Shown here: positions 9,533 through 17,165 of the stretch, in pieces
Layout of the letters: each line of letters opens with the position of its first letter
Numbering within the stretch: the stretch's first letter is position 1
Source: Bacteroidales bacterium
Lineage (GTDB): Bacteria > Bacteroidota > Bacteroidia > Bacteroidales > WCHB1-69
Assembly (NCBI GenBank): GCA_017525245.1
Contig: JAFXTE010000086.1
Span: 1 to 34,267, forward strand
Reading direction: 5' to 3'
Length of the DNA stretch: 34,267 nt
Notes under the pieces: generated by a model
The model's input: the letters and a program-made list of their open reading frames with translations, nothing else
What the model was told of the DNA's origin: nothing
The model's database searches: none
Program-made: the position numbers and the translations under genes

Positions 9533-10375
9533 TCAGATTTTCTCAAACTTTGCCGCCACCCATTTGTCTTTTGCCTTGTGATCTACGTATTTGAGACCGT
9601 TTTGGGCGCAGCAGTATCGCAGTGCGGGGAGGTCTTCTTCGTAGAAACCGCTCAAAAACAGCAACGCTTCCTCGTTCATACATTTCACATATTGCGGAAT
9701 GTCCTGCAATAGGATATTGCGGTTGATGTTGGCCAGGATAATGTCGTAACTGTCGTCCCCGAGCAGCGAAGCATCTCCCAATAGGACTTTCAGCTGGTCG
9801 CAGCGGTTGTGTTTGGCATTTTCTACTCCGTTGCGATAAGCCCACTCGTCGTTGTCAATGGCCGTGACGGGATTTGCTCCTTTTAGAGTGGCGAGGATAG
9901 CCAACACGCCTGTGCCCGCGCCCATGTCAAGCACCGCCTTGCCGCGCACGTCGGTTTCCAACAAATACGAAACCATTTGCGCAGTGGTGGCATGGTGTGC
10001 CGTCCCGAACGACATTTTCGGTTCTATCAAAATCTCGTATTCTGCGTCTGGTCTTGTGGGGTGAAAAGGGGCGCGGATGTAGCATTTGCCGTCAATCAGC
10101 ACAGGCTCATAGTTGGCCTCCCACGCGGCATTCCAATCTTTGTCCTCCATTGGCGCGACAGAGTAGGAAATCTTCACCTCCGGGAACTGCGGTGTTTCCA
10201 ACAAATCCTTGAAGACATCTTCCTGATAGTCTTTTTCAGGGATGTAGCACAGCAGCTCGTTTTCGTTGCCGCCGTCCATGAAACTGTCGCATCCAGCCTC
10301 CGCCATCAGCGAGGTGTAAATCTCCTTCCACGGGTCTGCAGGCTCAATTTCCAGTTTGATTTCGAGGTATTTCAT
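9533..10375 (-). CDS. prmA: Ribosomal protein L11 methyltransferase
   Basis: SAM-dependent enzyme that methylates lysine side chains and the N-terminus of ribosomal protein L11. The 280-residue protein has an N-terminal substrate-recognition part (about 1-100), the PrmA signature MSFGTAHHATT (121-131), SAM motif I VLDMGAGTGVLAI (148-160), an acidic ribose-binding residue in AIDND (about 174) and the ANIN motif (215-218). Length and order match the family. It lies upstream of the giant exported gene with an 86-bp gap that contains the dyad. I see no clear promoter between it and the gene upstream. Confidence 0.94.
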   Translation of the reverse strand: MKYLEIKLEIEPADPWKEIYTSLMAEAGCDSFMDGGNENELLCYIPEKDYQEDVFKDLLETPQFPEVKISYSVAPMEDKDWNAAWEANYEPVLIDGKCYIRAPFHPTRPDAEYEILIEPKMSFGTAHHATTAQMVSYLLETDVRGKAVLDMGAGTGVLAILATLKGANPVTAIDNDEWAYRNGVENAKHNRCDQLKVLLGDASLLGDDSYDIILANINRNILLQDIPQYVKCMNEEALLFLSGFYEEDLPALRYCCAQNGLKYVDHKAKDKWVAAKFEKI

Positions 10376-10412
10376 ACGATTAACGAAATTAGTCCAATGT
10401 TTTACATCTAAA

Positions 10413-10422
10413 GTCTTACGTC
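10413..10422. repeat. Intergenic word gtcttacgtc
   Basis: This 10-mer directly abuts the stop codon (10423-10425) of the neighbouring minus-strand gene. The same 10-mer occurs twice near 21026-21049, where one copy overlaps another gene's stop codon. Confidence 0.5.
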
Positions 10423-12069
10423 CTAATATTCAATCGGCTTTCCGGACAAATTGAACCAAAGTTCCTGTTCCTCCTGTGTCTTCTTATCGACAATAATGAC
10501 CTTGTAGGCGTTGAGTTTGTCGGCAATGCGTTTCACTGAGTAAAATTCCTTTAACTTGTAGGATTTATACTCTTTTTTGAGGTAATCCTGAATAGTGGCG
10601 GAGAGATTGTCGTTTTTCCCCATCACCCAAGTTTCCACGATTTCACCATAGTTGTTGAAAACGCAGATCTCTTTGCCGCGTGTAGTGTAGAAAATGGCCT
10701 GATATTCCATGTAATTCCCCTCTTTCCACTCCACGTTGGTCACTTTCGGATATTTCAGTTTGAAAGCGGCCTTCACGTTCTCGGGAACATTTGCAGCATC
10801 GTCATTGTCCAGCTCCATGTTCATTTTTTCATAGTATTTGTTGAGGGCGTCGTCTTCTTCACTTTCCTTGGCACCGCCACCCAATTCGTAATCCGGGTCA
10901 ATAGTGCGGATAAGTTTGCCGGCTTTGTCGAAAAAGACAGTGGTGACCAACTTGGCTTTATAGTTGGCTTTCTCATAGAATTCAACCATCATTTTGTCGT
11001 CTTTGTCCGCTCTTTGTTCCTTCACGGCATTTTTGAACCTCCAGCCGGGATAGAAATCGTTGAGGTGCTTGGCCATGAGTCCGGAGACGGATTCCTCTGG
11101 CATGATGGTGAGCGTTTTCTCCCACATACCATTAGGTGAGATATATACAGCCGTTTTTTTGCCTTGGTTCAGGCAGCGTGCGATATACATGCTGTCAACC
11201 AGAAACCAGTTGAGTTCGGCTGGGTGTAACACTTTTTTAACCAACGCTTTGGATACAATTTCCGGCACAGTGTTGGCTTTGATGGCAATGTTGCCGTGTT
11301 CGTCTTTCACAACCGGTTCGGGTTTCTCCTTTTTAGGCTTGGATTCTTTCTGGGGCTGCTCAGGTTTTGTTGGAGATGTAGCAGGCTTGTTGGCGGTTGT
11401 GGTGGTCGGTTTTGCAGCTGGAGCAGAGGTCTTTGGAGCATTTTTAGCGGCCTCTTTTGCCGCTTTCTCGGCAGCTGCTTTTTCAGCGGCCTCACGTTTT
11501 TCAGCCTCTTCCTTGGCTGCTTGCCTTTCGGCGGCTGCGGCCTTGGCTTGCTCAATCTTGTCAGGGTGTTTCATTGTAGGATCCTTAAAATCGTCAGGAT
11601 CTGTGCGGGAAAGCAACTTGTTTGCACCTGAACTGGCAAAAGTGAGCACTGACGGTTTTGCACCAACAGCATCTTCTTTCACCTCCAAATAGTAGTGCGT
11701 GCTCTCATCCTCTTTCTCCTCCAAAGCACTCATACTGATGAGATAATCAGGATAATTCGCCTTCACATAGTCGGTGATGGACGAGGGCAACTCGTTAGTG
11801 GGAACGGTGAAAAGCGTGCGAATCCATTCGCCGGCAGCGGAGAGATAAACCTTTCCGTTGGTTGCACCATCTTTGATACTGGCAATGTAAGTCTGCCCCT
11901 CTTTCATCCAGCCAGTTACTTTCACGTAAGAATATTGTTCCTCCAAAGTTTGAACCACATCCGATGGTACGTCTGCAGGTTTCAGCTTCTGAGCCGAAAT
12001 GGTGTTTGTATTAAAAATAACTATCTGAATAACAGATATTAATAAGATGGATAAGATTTTATTTTTCAT
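10423..12069 (-). CDS. Exported protein with three PepSY-like modules
   Basis: A 548-residue exported protein with an N-terminal hydrophobic signal (about 6-26, likely cut after SAQ). I see three similar modules of about 120 residues, at 34-155, 268-395 and 428-548. Each starts with VP-x-x-V, a helix and a strand ending in an aromatic (GW, NW, EW), then YIA- or YQA-type strands, a G-x-W/I-x-x-T turn and a second YP/YK helix-strand half. This is the layout of the BLIP/PepSY-like domains common in Bacteroidota (PF11396 type). A linker at 165-257 is Ala/Lys/Glu rich, then Thr/Pro/Lys rich: a helix followed by a flexible cell-wall-like spacer. Its role is unknown; PepSY-like proteins often bind ligands or inhibit enzymes. 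It has its own promoter at 12097-12104. Confidence 0.82.
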   Translation of the reverse strand: MKNKILSILLISVIQIVIFNTNTISAQKLKPADVPSDVVQTLEEQYSYVKVTGWMKEGQTYIASIKDGATNGKVYLSAAGEWIRTLFTVPTNELPSSITDYVKANYPDYLISMSALEEKEDESTHYYLEVKEDAVGAKPSVLTFASSGANKLLSRTDPDDFKDPTMKHPDKIEQAKAAAAERQAAKEEAEKREAAEKAAAEKAAKEAAKNAPKTSAPAAKPTTTTANKPATSPTKPEQPQKESKPKKEKPEPVVKDEHGNIAIKANTVPEIVSKALVKKVLHPAELNWFLVDSMYIARCLNQGKKTAVYISPNGMWEKTLTIMPEESVSGLMAKHLNDFYPGWRFKNAVKEQRADKDDKMMVEFYEKANYKAKLVTTVFFDKAGKLIRTIDPDYELGGGAKESEEDDALNKYYEKMNMELDNDDAANVPENVKAAFKLKYPKVTNVEWKEGNYMEYQAIFYTTRGKEICVFNNYGEIVETWVMGKNDNLSATIQDYLKKEYKSYKLKEFYSVKRIADKLNAYKVIIVDKKTQEEQELWFNLSGKPIEY

Positions 12070-12096
12070 TTTTGTCTAAATTTTCAAATTGAGCCA

Positions 12097-12104
12097 CAAA
12101 AATA
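12097..12104 (-). promoter_or_regulatory. -7 element of the PepSY-like gene
   Basis: Minus strand TATTTTTG, 27 bp before the ATG at 12069, the same spacing as for lysS. No clear -33 element. Confidence 0.55.
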
Positions 12105-12203
12105 AAGTTTTTTTATGAATATGAGATAAATAGTGAAAAGTTTAGTAAACAGGTCAGATAGTCTAAGTTCTAAGTTTAAGTCTTTGTAATCTACAAAACC
12201 TTC

Positions 12204-12830
12204 TTAATCTTCGAGCTTTTTCCCTTTAAGCGTCTCCCGAATCTTGGCTGTCAGTATGTCAATTCCGATGTTGTTTTGTCCTCCTACGGGTATAATGATG
12301 TCGGCAAGGCGTTTGGTGGGCTCGATGAACAGTTCGTGCATTGGTTTAACAAAGTTACGGTAGTGGCGAATGGATTTGTCAAGCCCGCGTCCTCGTTCAA
12401 TGACGTCACGGCTGATGATGCGGATAAGCCGTTCATCGGCATCGGTATCAACAAAAACCTTGATGTCCAAAGTGTCACAGAGTTCCGGATTGGTGAAGAT
12501 GAGGATGCCCTCCACAATCAGCACCTCGGCGGGGTGAACAGGAATGGTCTCTTCACCACGGGCGCAGGTCACGTATGAGTAGGTGGGCATCGGGATGGTT
12601 TTTCCCTTTTTCAGTTGGTTGATGTGGTCAACGAGTAACGGAAATTCAATGGAAGAGGGATGGTCGAAATTGATTTGTTCCTTTTCCTCTTGAGAGAGGT
12701 CTCCGTTGTCACGATAGTATGCGTCCTGAGACAACACACTTACATGATGTTTAGGAAACTGGTTGACGATTTTTTGCACCACAGAGGTTTTTCCCGAGCC
12801 GGATCCACCGGCAATGCCCAATACTAACAT
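12204..12830 (-). CDS. udk: Uridine kinase
   Basis: Phosphorylates uridine and cytidine to UMP and CMP in pyrimidine salvage. The 208-residue protein starts LVLGIAGGSGSGKT, with the P-loop at 7-14. It continues with SQDAYYRDN (substrate Asp and Tyr), NFDHPSSIEFPLL, PTYSYVTC, the VEGIL motif and the RLIRIISRDVIERGRG lid region, all typical of Udk. Length matches the family (about 205-215). It is preceded by tRNA-Gln and a strong terminator, so it needs its own promoter in 12831-12878. I see only a weak candidate (CACTTTTG, minus strand). Confidence 0.95.
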   Translation of the reverse strand: MLVLGIAGGSGSGKTSVVQKIVNQFPKHHVSVLSQDAYYRDNGDLSQEEKEQINFDHPSSIEFPLLVDHINQLKKGKTIPMPTYSYVTCARGEETIPVHPAEVLIVEGILIFTNPELCDTLDIKVFVDTDADERLIRIISRDVIERGRGLDKSIRHYRNFVKPMHELFIEPTKRLADIIIPVGGQNNIGIDILTAKIRETLKGKKLED

Positions 12831-12878
12831 GATGTATGTTTTTTTTTGACTGATTGAAGTTTCAGCCGCAAAAGTGCA

Positions 12879-12917
12879 AAAAAAATCTGAATCTCAAGCA
12901 GAGATTCAGATTTTTTT
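12879..12917 (-). terminator. Strong bidirectional-looking terminator after tRNA-Gln
   Basis: The arms aaaatctgaatctc and gagattcagatttt give a 14-bp perfect stem around the loop aagca (12896-12900), with A and T runs on both sides. It starts 2 bp past the tRNA-Gln 3' end and ends tRNA transcription before udk. Confidence 0.9.
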
Positions 12918-12918
12918 G

Positions 12919-12989
12919 TTGCCCCGATAGGATTCGAACCCATACAAACAGAACCAGAATCTGCGGTGCTACCATTACACAACAGGGCA
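12919..12989 (-). tRNA. tRNA-Gln (anticodon CUG)
   Basis: The 71-nt gene folds as a full cloverleaf. The acceptor arm TGCCCTG pairs with CGGGGCA (one T-G pair), with discriminator A. The anticodon stem GCAGA/TCTGT encloses the loop TTCTGGT, so the anticodon is CTG (codon CAG). The T-arm GGTTCGAATCC is standard. CCA is not encoded. The 5' end lies 15 nt after the -7 element at 13005-13012. Confidence 0.93.
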
Positions 12990-12998
12990 AATGCAAAT

Positions 12999-13032
12999 GC
13001 GCGGCAAAAATACACTTTTTTTCTTACCGCGC
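12999..13032 (-). promoter_or_regulatory. tRNA-Gln promoter flanked by a GC inverted repeat
   Basis: Minus strand order: GCGCGG, a 14-nt A-rich spacer ending AAAAAAAGTG, the -7 element TATTTTTG (13012 to 13005), then CCGCGC directly after. The outer hexamers are perfect inverted repeats. The tRNA-Thr and rplU promoters share this plan. A GC-rich discriminator is a known mark of stringently controlled stable-RNA promoters in E. coli; applying it here is inference. Confidence 0.65.
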
Positions 13033-13055
13033 ATTCTTTTTTGAAAAAAAATCTT

Positions 13056-14255
13056 TTAACTTACAAAAACTACTTCGTACCAAATGTATCCGCTGACCAC
13101 AACTGCCTTATAATAAACGTTATCCACTTTGTAATAGAGGGTGTTGTCCAGGATGATTTCTTCGTAGTTGCTGGGCAATTCCGCCACGCGGGCACCGATC
13201 GGAGGAGCTACAACTTGGTAATTATTGTTGTACGGAAGGTAGAAAGTGCCGTCATCGTAGTAGTAATTCACATTTTTATAGACCACAATTACAGGGCTCC
13301 AGGTGTGGAAGAGAGAGTATGCGATGATGGCTCCGAGAGGCGGGCGGCAGATTACGAAGCGACCGTTGATGTAGCGGCAATAGACGCTGTTGTAGAAGTA
13401 GTAGGGAGTGCCGTGGTAGTAAACCGGTCTGATGTGGTGAGGGACGTGCATATAGCTGTGGTAGTTGTGGTGATTCGGGTGTACGTATGGGACGTGAGGT
13501 ACTCCGTGTCCGTGGTTAGGACCATGACCATCAGGGTGACCGCCTTGACCGGGCTTGTTCCCGTTTCCAGCATTGGCATTCCCTTCTGTGCGAGGACCGC
13601 TCACCGGCTGGGGTTGTGCTTGGCCTTGTGCCGTGTAGCCGCGTTTTGCAGTAGCGTTGGCTGTGACCGAATTGTTCGCACTTGCGCTGGGCTTCGTAAC
13701 GGTATTGGTTGTCGCGTTGGGCTTTACGTTCTGCTGAACTTCTGTTGAGGTATTAACGTTCTGCCTTGAAGTTGCATTTGTTGTAGGATTCACAGTTGTA
13801 GGGCGGTTGGGAGTTGCTGAGGGTTTTGTGGTCGTTGTGGTAGTGGTCGTAGGACGGCTCGTGGCAGTCGAAGTTGCAGGTTTGGCCGTTGTGCCGGTTG
13901 TCGCTGGACGGGTAGTGGTAGTGGAGGGCCTTGCAGTCGTGGTTGCCGGACGAGAAGTGGTAGTGGAGGGTCTTGTTGTTGCGGTGGTCGGGCGCCTTTG
14001 TGTCGAAGGGGTACGGCTCATATTCTGCTGCGCTCTTTGGTAGTTGTTGTTCGCTTTGTTCAGATGGGCATCACCTTTTTGGTACTGCCGGGTGGCTTGA
14101 GCGGATGCGGCAGGGGTGTTTTGTTTAGTAGCCGTTGCAGCGTTTCTGCTGGCGTTGGCATTGATTCTGGATGAGTTGGGCGTTTGTGCCACAGCTTCCA
14201 TGGACACTAAACCAGTCATCAGGAAGATACTCATCAACATCATTAACTTTTTCAT
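13056..14255 (-). CDS. Exported Thr/Pro- and His-rich protein with DUF6515-like C-terminus
   Basis: A 399-residue protein with a signal peptide (1-24, cut after VAQ). Residues 80-165 are a low-complexity mucin-like tract of Thr with repeated RP and KP steps (TRPST, SRPATT, ARPST, TKPSA). Residues 166-235 are Asn/Thr/Ala/Gln rich. From 240 to 281 there are thirteen histidines among Pro, Gly and Tyr, a likely metal-binding stretch. The C-terminal part (about 285-399) is folded and Tyr-rich, with PPIGARVAELPSNYEEI and YYKVDNVYYKAVV, which I associate with the DUF6515 family of exported proteins. The Thr tract could be O-glycosylated, as is known for Bacteroidota extracytoplasmic proteins. Function is unknown. 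It lies 59 bp after the C10 protease gene on the same strand and may be cotranscribed. Confidence 0.85.
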   Translation of the reverse strand: MKKLMMLMSIFLMTGLVSMEAVAQTPNSSRINANASRNAATATKQNTPAASAQATRQYQKGDAHLNKANNNYQRAQQNMSRTPSTQRRPTTATTRPSTTTSRPATTTARPSTTTTRPATTGTTAKPATSTATSRPTTTTTTTTKPSATPNRPTTVNPTTNATSRQNVNTSTEVQQNVKPNATTNTVTKPSASANNSVTANATAKRGYTAQGQAQPQPVSGPRTEGNANAGNGNKPGQGGHPDGHGPNHGHGVPHVPYVHPNHHNYHSYMHVPHHIRPVYYHGTPYYFYNSVYCRYINGRFVICRPPLGAIIAYSLFHTWSPVIVVYKNVNYYYDDGTFYLPYNNNYQVVAPPIGARVAELPSNYEEIILDNTLYYKVDNVYYKAVVVSGYIWYEVVFVS

Positions 14256-14314
14256 TGCTTTAAGTTTTTGTTTGATTAAAAGACGCCTATAAGACCCCTT
14301 GATCCCTGTTTCGT

Positions 14315-16405
14315 TTAATGTTTTACCATGAATTTTTTATGCCATGTTCCACTTTCGCTGTTTACAGAAAGTATGTAGATGCCATTAGCCAGTTCAGAAA
14401 CGGGGATGTTGAGGTCGCTCGCGTTGTTGTAAGTTTGGGAGAATTTGATTTCTCCGATAATATTACTGACAAAAACCTCACAATGATCCAACGGATGGGT
14501 GAACGAAAGACGCACCGTTTCAGCAGCGGGGTTGGGATACAGTGTCACGGGAATGTCGAATCCCTCGATTCCGGTTCCTTCAACCGCCCAATTTATCTTG
14601 AATCCGTCTGCGTTGAGATAGTTGTCTGCAATGAAACTGACTCTAAGCCGCGTGCTGTTGTAAATCAGAGGCTCGGGGAGCGAGTTTCCTGAATAACTCG
14701 CAATTAAAACATTTGGATAAGTGCGGACATCATAGAAGTCCAAATGGTCTTCAGGACTGATATTCAACTCCTCAAAATTGAATATGACCGTTTTACTGTC
14801 GGAGAAGCGGAACGACCAAGAGCAACTTTGGTTGTTTTGGTAATTGTTGTCTTCATCGCTTCTGTCTGAAATGACACCGGATGTTTCGTTGTGGAAAATA
14901 TGGGCGCCGCAGCTTATGCCGTTGCGCAAAGATTCAAAAGTGAGATACCAACCTTCTGCGGTGACGGAATCATCCGTTTCAAAAGTGATGTAGAGGCTGT
15001 CGGTGTTAAAAGATTGGGAAATCTCATTGGTTATTGTGCCGGAAAGTTCCAGCAGGAGGCTGTCTTGGGAGGGATGGCCGTTCCAAAAACGCAGGAAGTC
15101 ATGTCCTTCTTGGGTGGAGAATTGTTTGAGCGTGACGTTGACGGAGTATTGCTGTTTATCAGCGATGGCGAAAGTGCAGAAGCTGTTGTCCAAGTAGTTT
15201 TTGTTGCCGCTGCCATCTTCTAATGTGCCGTTGGAGGCAGTGAGAAGGCGTTCATTGCAATAAGAAGGGTAGGCGTTGTCCAGTGGGTGCAGATTGAAGA
15301 TGGCAGATTGCCAATTTCCATACCCGCCTACCTCATTGTCGTCAGAATCAGTACTTTGGGTGATATAGTAACCATTGCTGGAACCGCCCCATCCGAAATT
15401 GAAATGGAAGTAGTTGTCACTGTTGTAACCGTCACAAATAAAGGCATGACCACCCTCTTCAGAATATCCGGAATAATAAACAGGCCGGAGCGCCTCAAGT
15501 TCCGCTTTAAGCATGTTGCACCAAGCTCCGTAGGAATAGTTGTGCTTAGATGAATGATATGAATCTGTGCTGTATTTGAAATAAGAGGACATGGCTTCCG
15601 GCACATCCTGGGAATAGGCACCGGAGCCGTCAGAACCATACATCATGTTAATGGCTGTTCCACAATGAAAAATCAATTTGGCTACTTCGTTGTTGTAGAA
15701 AGACAATCGGTCGCACATGGCATCATAATTGTAATGCTGTTGGGCGAAATTGACATGGAAGTTGCCGTAGTCAGTGTAATTGGTGTGGCTGCCTGCGCCG
15801 GATTCGGGATAGCGGTAGTAGTACATGATTTGAGACATGGCTATTGCGACACAGCCGTTGGGGACTTTCCCGTCATAACCGGATGGCGCGTTTTCGTCCT
15901 GCGGGCACAAATCGTTGTAAAATCTGTTCTGGTTCCAGGAGGAGTGCAGCAAAGGGGCAATGGTGACTTCGTCGGCCGCGTCTTTGGCTGGGTGGAGAAG
16001 TTCGTCCCATGCATTTCTCACCTGTTCGCCGGGTGCAGCGTGGGTGCGTCGTGCCGCAGCAATTTCTTGACGGTATTGGGAAAGGAACAGACTCGCTCCG
16101 GGTGCGAGATTGTCCAAATCGATGTCATCGGTGAAACTGTAGGCAAGCACTGGGAAGACGGCATCTTCCGCCGAAAAAATCAAAAAGCCGGAATCAAAGT
16201 GCAAAACAGCCAGATCAATAATCCCGTCGCTTTTCAGAAATTGGCAGGATTTCAAGGAATAGGTACAAGCTTCAGGGCAGATGGCCTGTGCTTTTTGATG
16301 GAAGGCACGGATGCCTAATGTTGTTATTTTGTCTTTTGTCAGTGTTTTAGCTGATGCCAATGCAGGAATTAAGAGCAGTAAGACAAAGATTCTGTAGAAT
16401 TTCAT
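14315..16405 (-). CDS. C10 (streptopain-type) cysteine protease, T9SS cargo
   Basis: A secreted protease of 696 residues. In order: signal peptide (1-19), an inhibitory pro-region (about 20-145), the C10 catalytic domain (about 150-375), two CUB-like beta domains (about 385-500 and 500-615; the second has the paired cysteines CGAH and QSCSW) and a type A T9SS sorting domain (about 620-696: LYPNPAAETVRLSF to KKFMVKH). Catalytic Cys185 is in PNGCVAIAMSQIMYYY and His320 in EEGGHAFICDGY, followed by the family motif FNFGWGG. In relatives such as Prevotella interpain the pro-region is removed for activation. The CTD predicts export through the T9SS and surface anchoring or release. A hairpin terminator separates it from the gene upstream. 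Confidence 0.93.
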   Translation of the reverse strand: MKFYRIFVLLLLIPALASAKTLTKDKITTLGIRAFHQKAQAICPEACTYSLKSCQFLKSDGIIDLAVLHFDSGFLIFSAEDAVFPVLAYSFTDDIDLDNLAPGASLFLSQYRQEIAAARRTHAAPGEQVRNAWDELLHPAKDAADEVTIAPLLHSSWNQNRFYNDLCPQDENAPSGYDGKVPNGCVAIAMSQIMYYYRYPESGAGSHTNYTDYGNFHVNFAQQHYNYDAMCDRLSFYNNEVAKLIFHCGTAINMMYGSDGSGAYSQDVPEAMSSYFKYSTDSYHSSKHNYSYGAWCNMLKAELEALRPVYYSGYSEEGGHAFICDGYNSDNYFHFNFGWGGSSNGYYITQSTDSDDNEVGGYGNWQSAIFNLHPLDNAYPSYCNERLLTASNGTLEDGSGNKNYLDNSFCTFAIADKQQYSVNVTLKQFSTQEGHDFLRFWNGHPSQDSLLLELSGTITNEISQSFNTDSLYITFETDDSVTAEGWYLTFESLRNGISCGAHIFHNETSGVISDRSDEDNNYQNNQSCSWSFRFSDSKTVIFNFEELNISPEDHLDFYDVRTYPNVLIASYSGNSLPEPLIYNSTRLRVSFIADNYLNADGFKINWAVEGTGIEGFDIPVTLYPNPAAETVRLSFTHPLDHCEVFVSNIIGEIKFSQTYNNASDLNIPVSELANGIYILSVNSESGTWHKKFMVKH

Positions 16406-16420
16406 TGTAGTAGAAAATTA

Positions 16421-16447
16421 AAAAAGGAATATCTAAACAGATATTCC
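16421..16447 (-). terminator. Terminator of the four-helix-bundle gene
   Basis: A perfect 9-bp stem, ggaatatct (16426-16434) and agatattcc (16439-16447), with a 4-nt loop. On the minus strand it is followed by at least five T. It lies between the stop at 16496 and the start of the protease gene at 16405. Confidence 0.75.
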
Positions 16448-16495
16448 ATATAGTTAAAAACTTAAAGTTGTATGAAAATCATTGGTTGAAGGACA

Positions 16496-16966
16496 TTAGA
16501 TCATCTCGTCGAAATCGTCGGATTCAGGAATGTTGAGGTCGTCGGATTCATCCGTCGGTCTTCCGGAATGAGGCATTCCCAGCGAAGAACGTTGCAGGGA
16601 AGCGATCAAAGAACCGATCATTTTGGTCAACTCCATTAATTCGGTGCGGGAGTGCTCTTTGGCCTCTTCATTCAAAATGCCGATTTGGGAGGCGATTTCC
16701 GTGTGAACGACGCATTCCCGTACAGAACTTTTCGCCATCTTTAAATAATACAGAAATTGGGTTCTGTTTCGGGATGAACCTTCTGCGGTGTTTAATGCAA
16801 TATCTTGGGCAGATTTCAAGAACGATTTCTGGATGAATTTTTGGTTCGAATGCATATCGCTCGTGGGCAGTTGCTGATATAACCAGACAATATAGTCCAT
16901 GGCTTTTGCATAAATTCTTAAATCCTCAAATCTGAAAAAACTTACATTGTTGTCTCTTTCGTTCAT
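16496..16966 (-). CDS. Four-helix-bundle protein, 23S rRNA intervening-sequence family
   Basis: A 156-residue protein of the S23/IVP family (PF05635 type). It carries the family signatures FEDLRIYAKAMDYIVWLYQ (first helix), SAQDIALNTAEGSSRN and FLYYLKMAKSSVRECVVH, followed by the long third and fourth helices. Proteins of this family are found in 23S rRNA intervening sequences and more often as free chromosomal genes, as here; their function is not settled. An extra acidic C-terminal tail of about 25 residues (TDESDDLNIPESDDFDEM) follows the bundle. The gene is divergent from the M23 operon, with its own promoter at 16998-17005 and a terminator. Confidence 0.88.
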   Translation of the reverse strand: MNERDNNVSFFRFEDLRIYAKAMDYIVWLYQQLPTSDMHSNQKFIQKSFLKSAQDIALNTAEGSSRNRTQFLYYLKMAKSSVRECVVHTEIASQIGILNEEAKEHSRTELMELTKMIGSLIASLQRSSLGMPHSGRPTDESDDLNIPESDDFDEMI

Positions 16967-16997
16967 AATACTTGACTTTATTGATTTTTTCGGGCAG

Positions 16998-17005
16998 CAA
17001 AAATA
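16998..17005 (-). promoter_or_regulatory. -7 element of the four-helix-bundle gene
   Basis: Minus strand TATTTTTG, 31 bp before the ATG at 16966. It is part of a 199-bp divergent promoter region shared with the operon at 17166. Confidence 0.55.
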
Positions 17006-17129
17006 CGAATATTTCTTTATAAAAGTACACTAAAATCAAATACTTTTTACCTTTTTGGTTGTTGTGTTTTGCAAGTTGTTGATTGTCAGTAAAATAAAAG
17101 ATAAAACAGAATTATGTTGCTTTTTTTGC

Positions 17130-17137
17130 TACTTTTG
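17130..17137 (+). promoter_or_regulatory. -7 element of the M23-phoH-lpxK-punA operon
   Basis: TACTTTTG, matching TAnnTTTG, 28 bp before the ATG at 17166 and followed by CACCGC. This supports the start at 17166; a longer frame from 17055 would begin upstream of the promoter. Confidence 0.65.
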
Positions 17138-17165
17138 CACCGCAAAAAGGGTAGATGAACCAAAA

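Noticed and set aside
16496-16966. 23S rRNA intervening sequence
   Set aside because: No rRNA sequence flanks the gene; it is a free chromosomal member of the protein family.
17055-17165. N-terminal extension of the M23 protein
   Set aside because: It overlaps the -7 element TACTTTTG and encodes a Cys/Phe-rich peptide unlike the family; the ATG at 17166 fits the promoter spacing.
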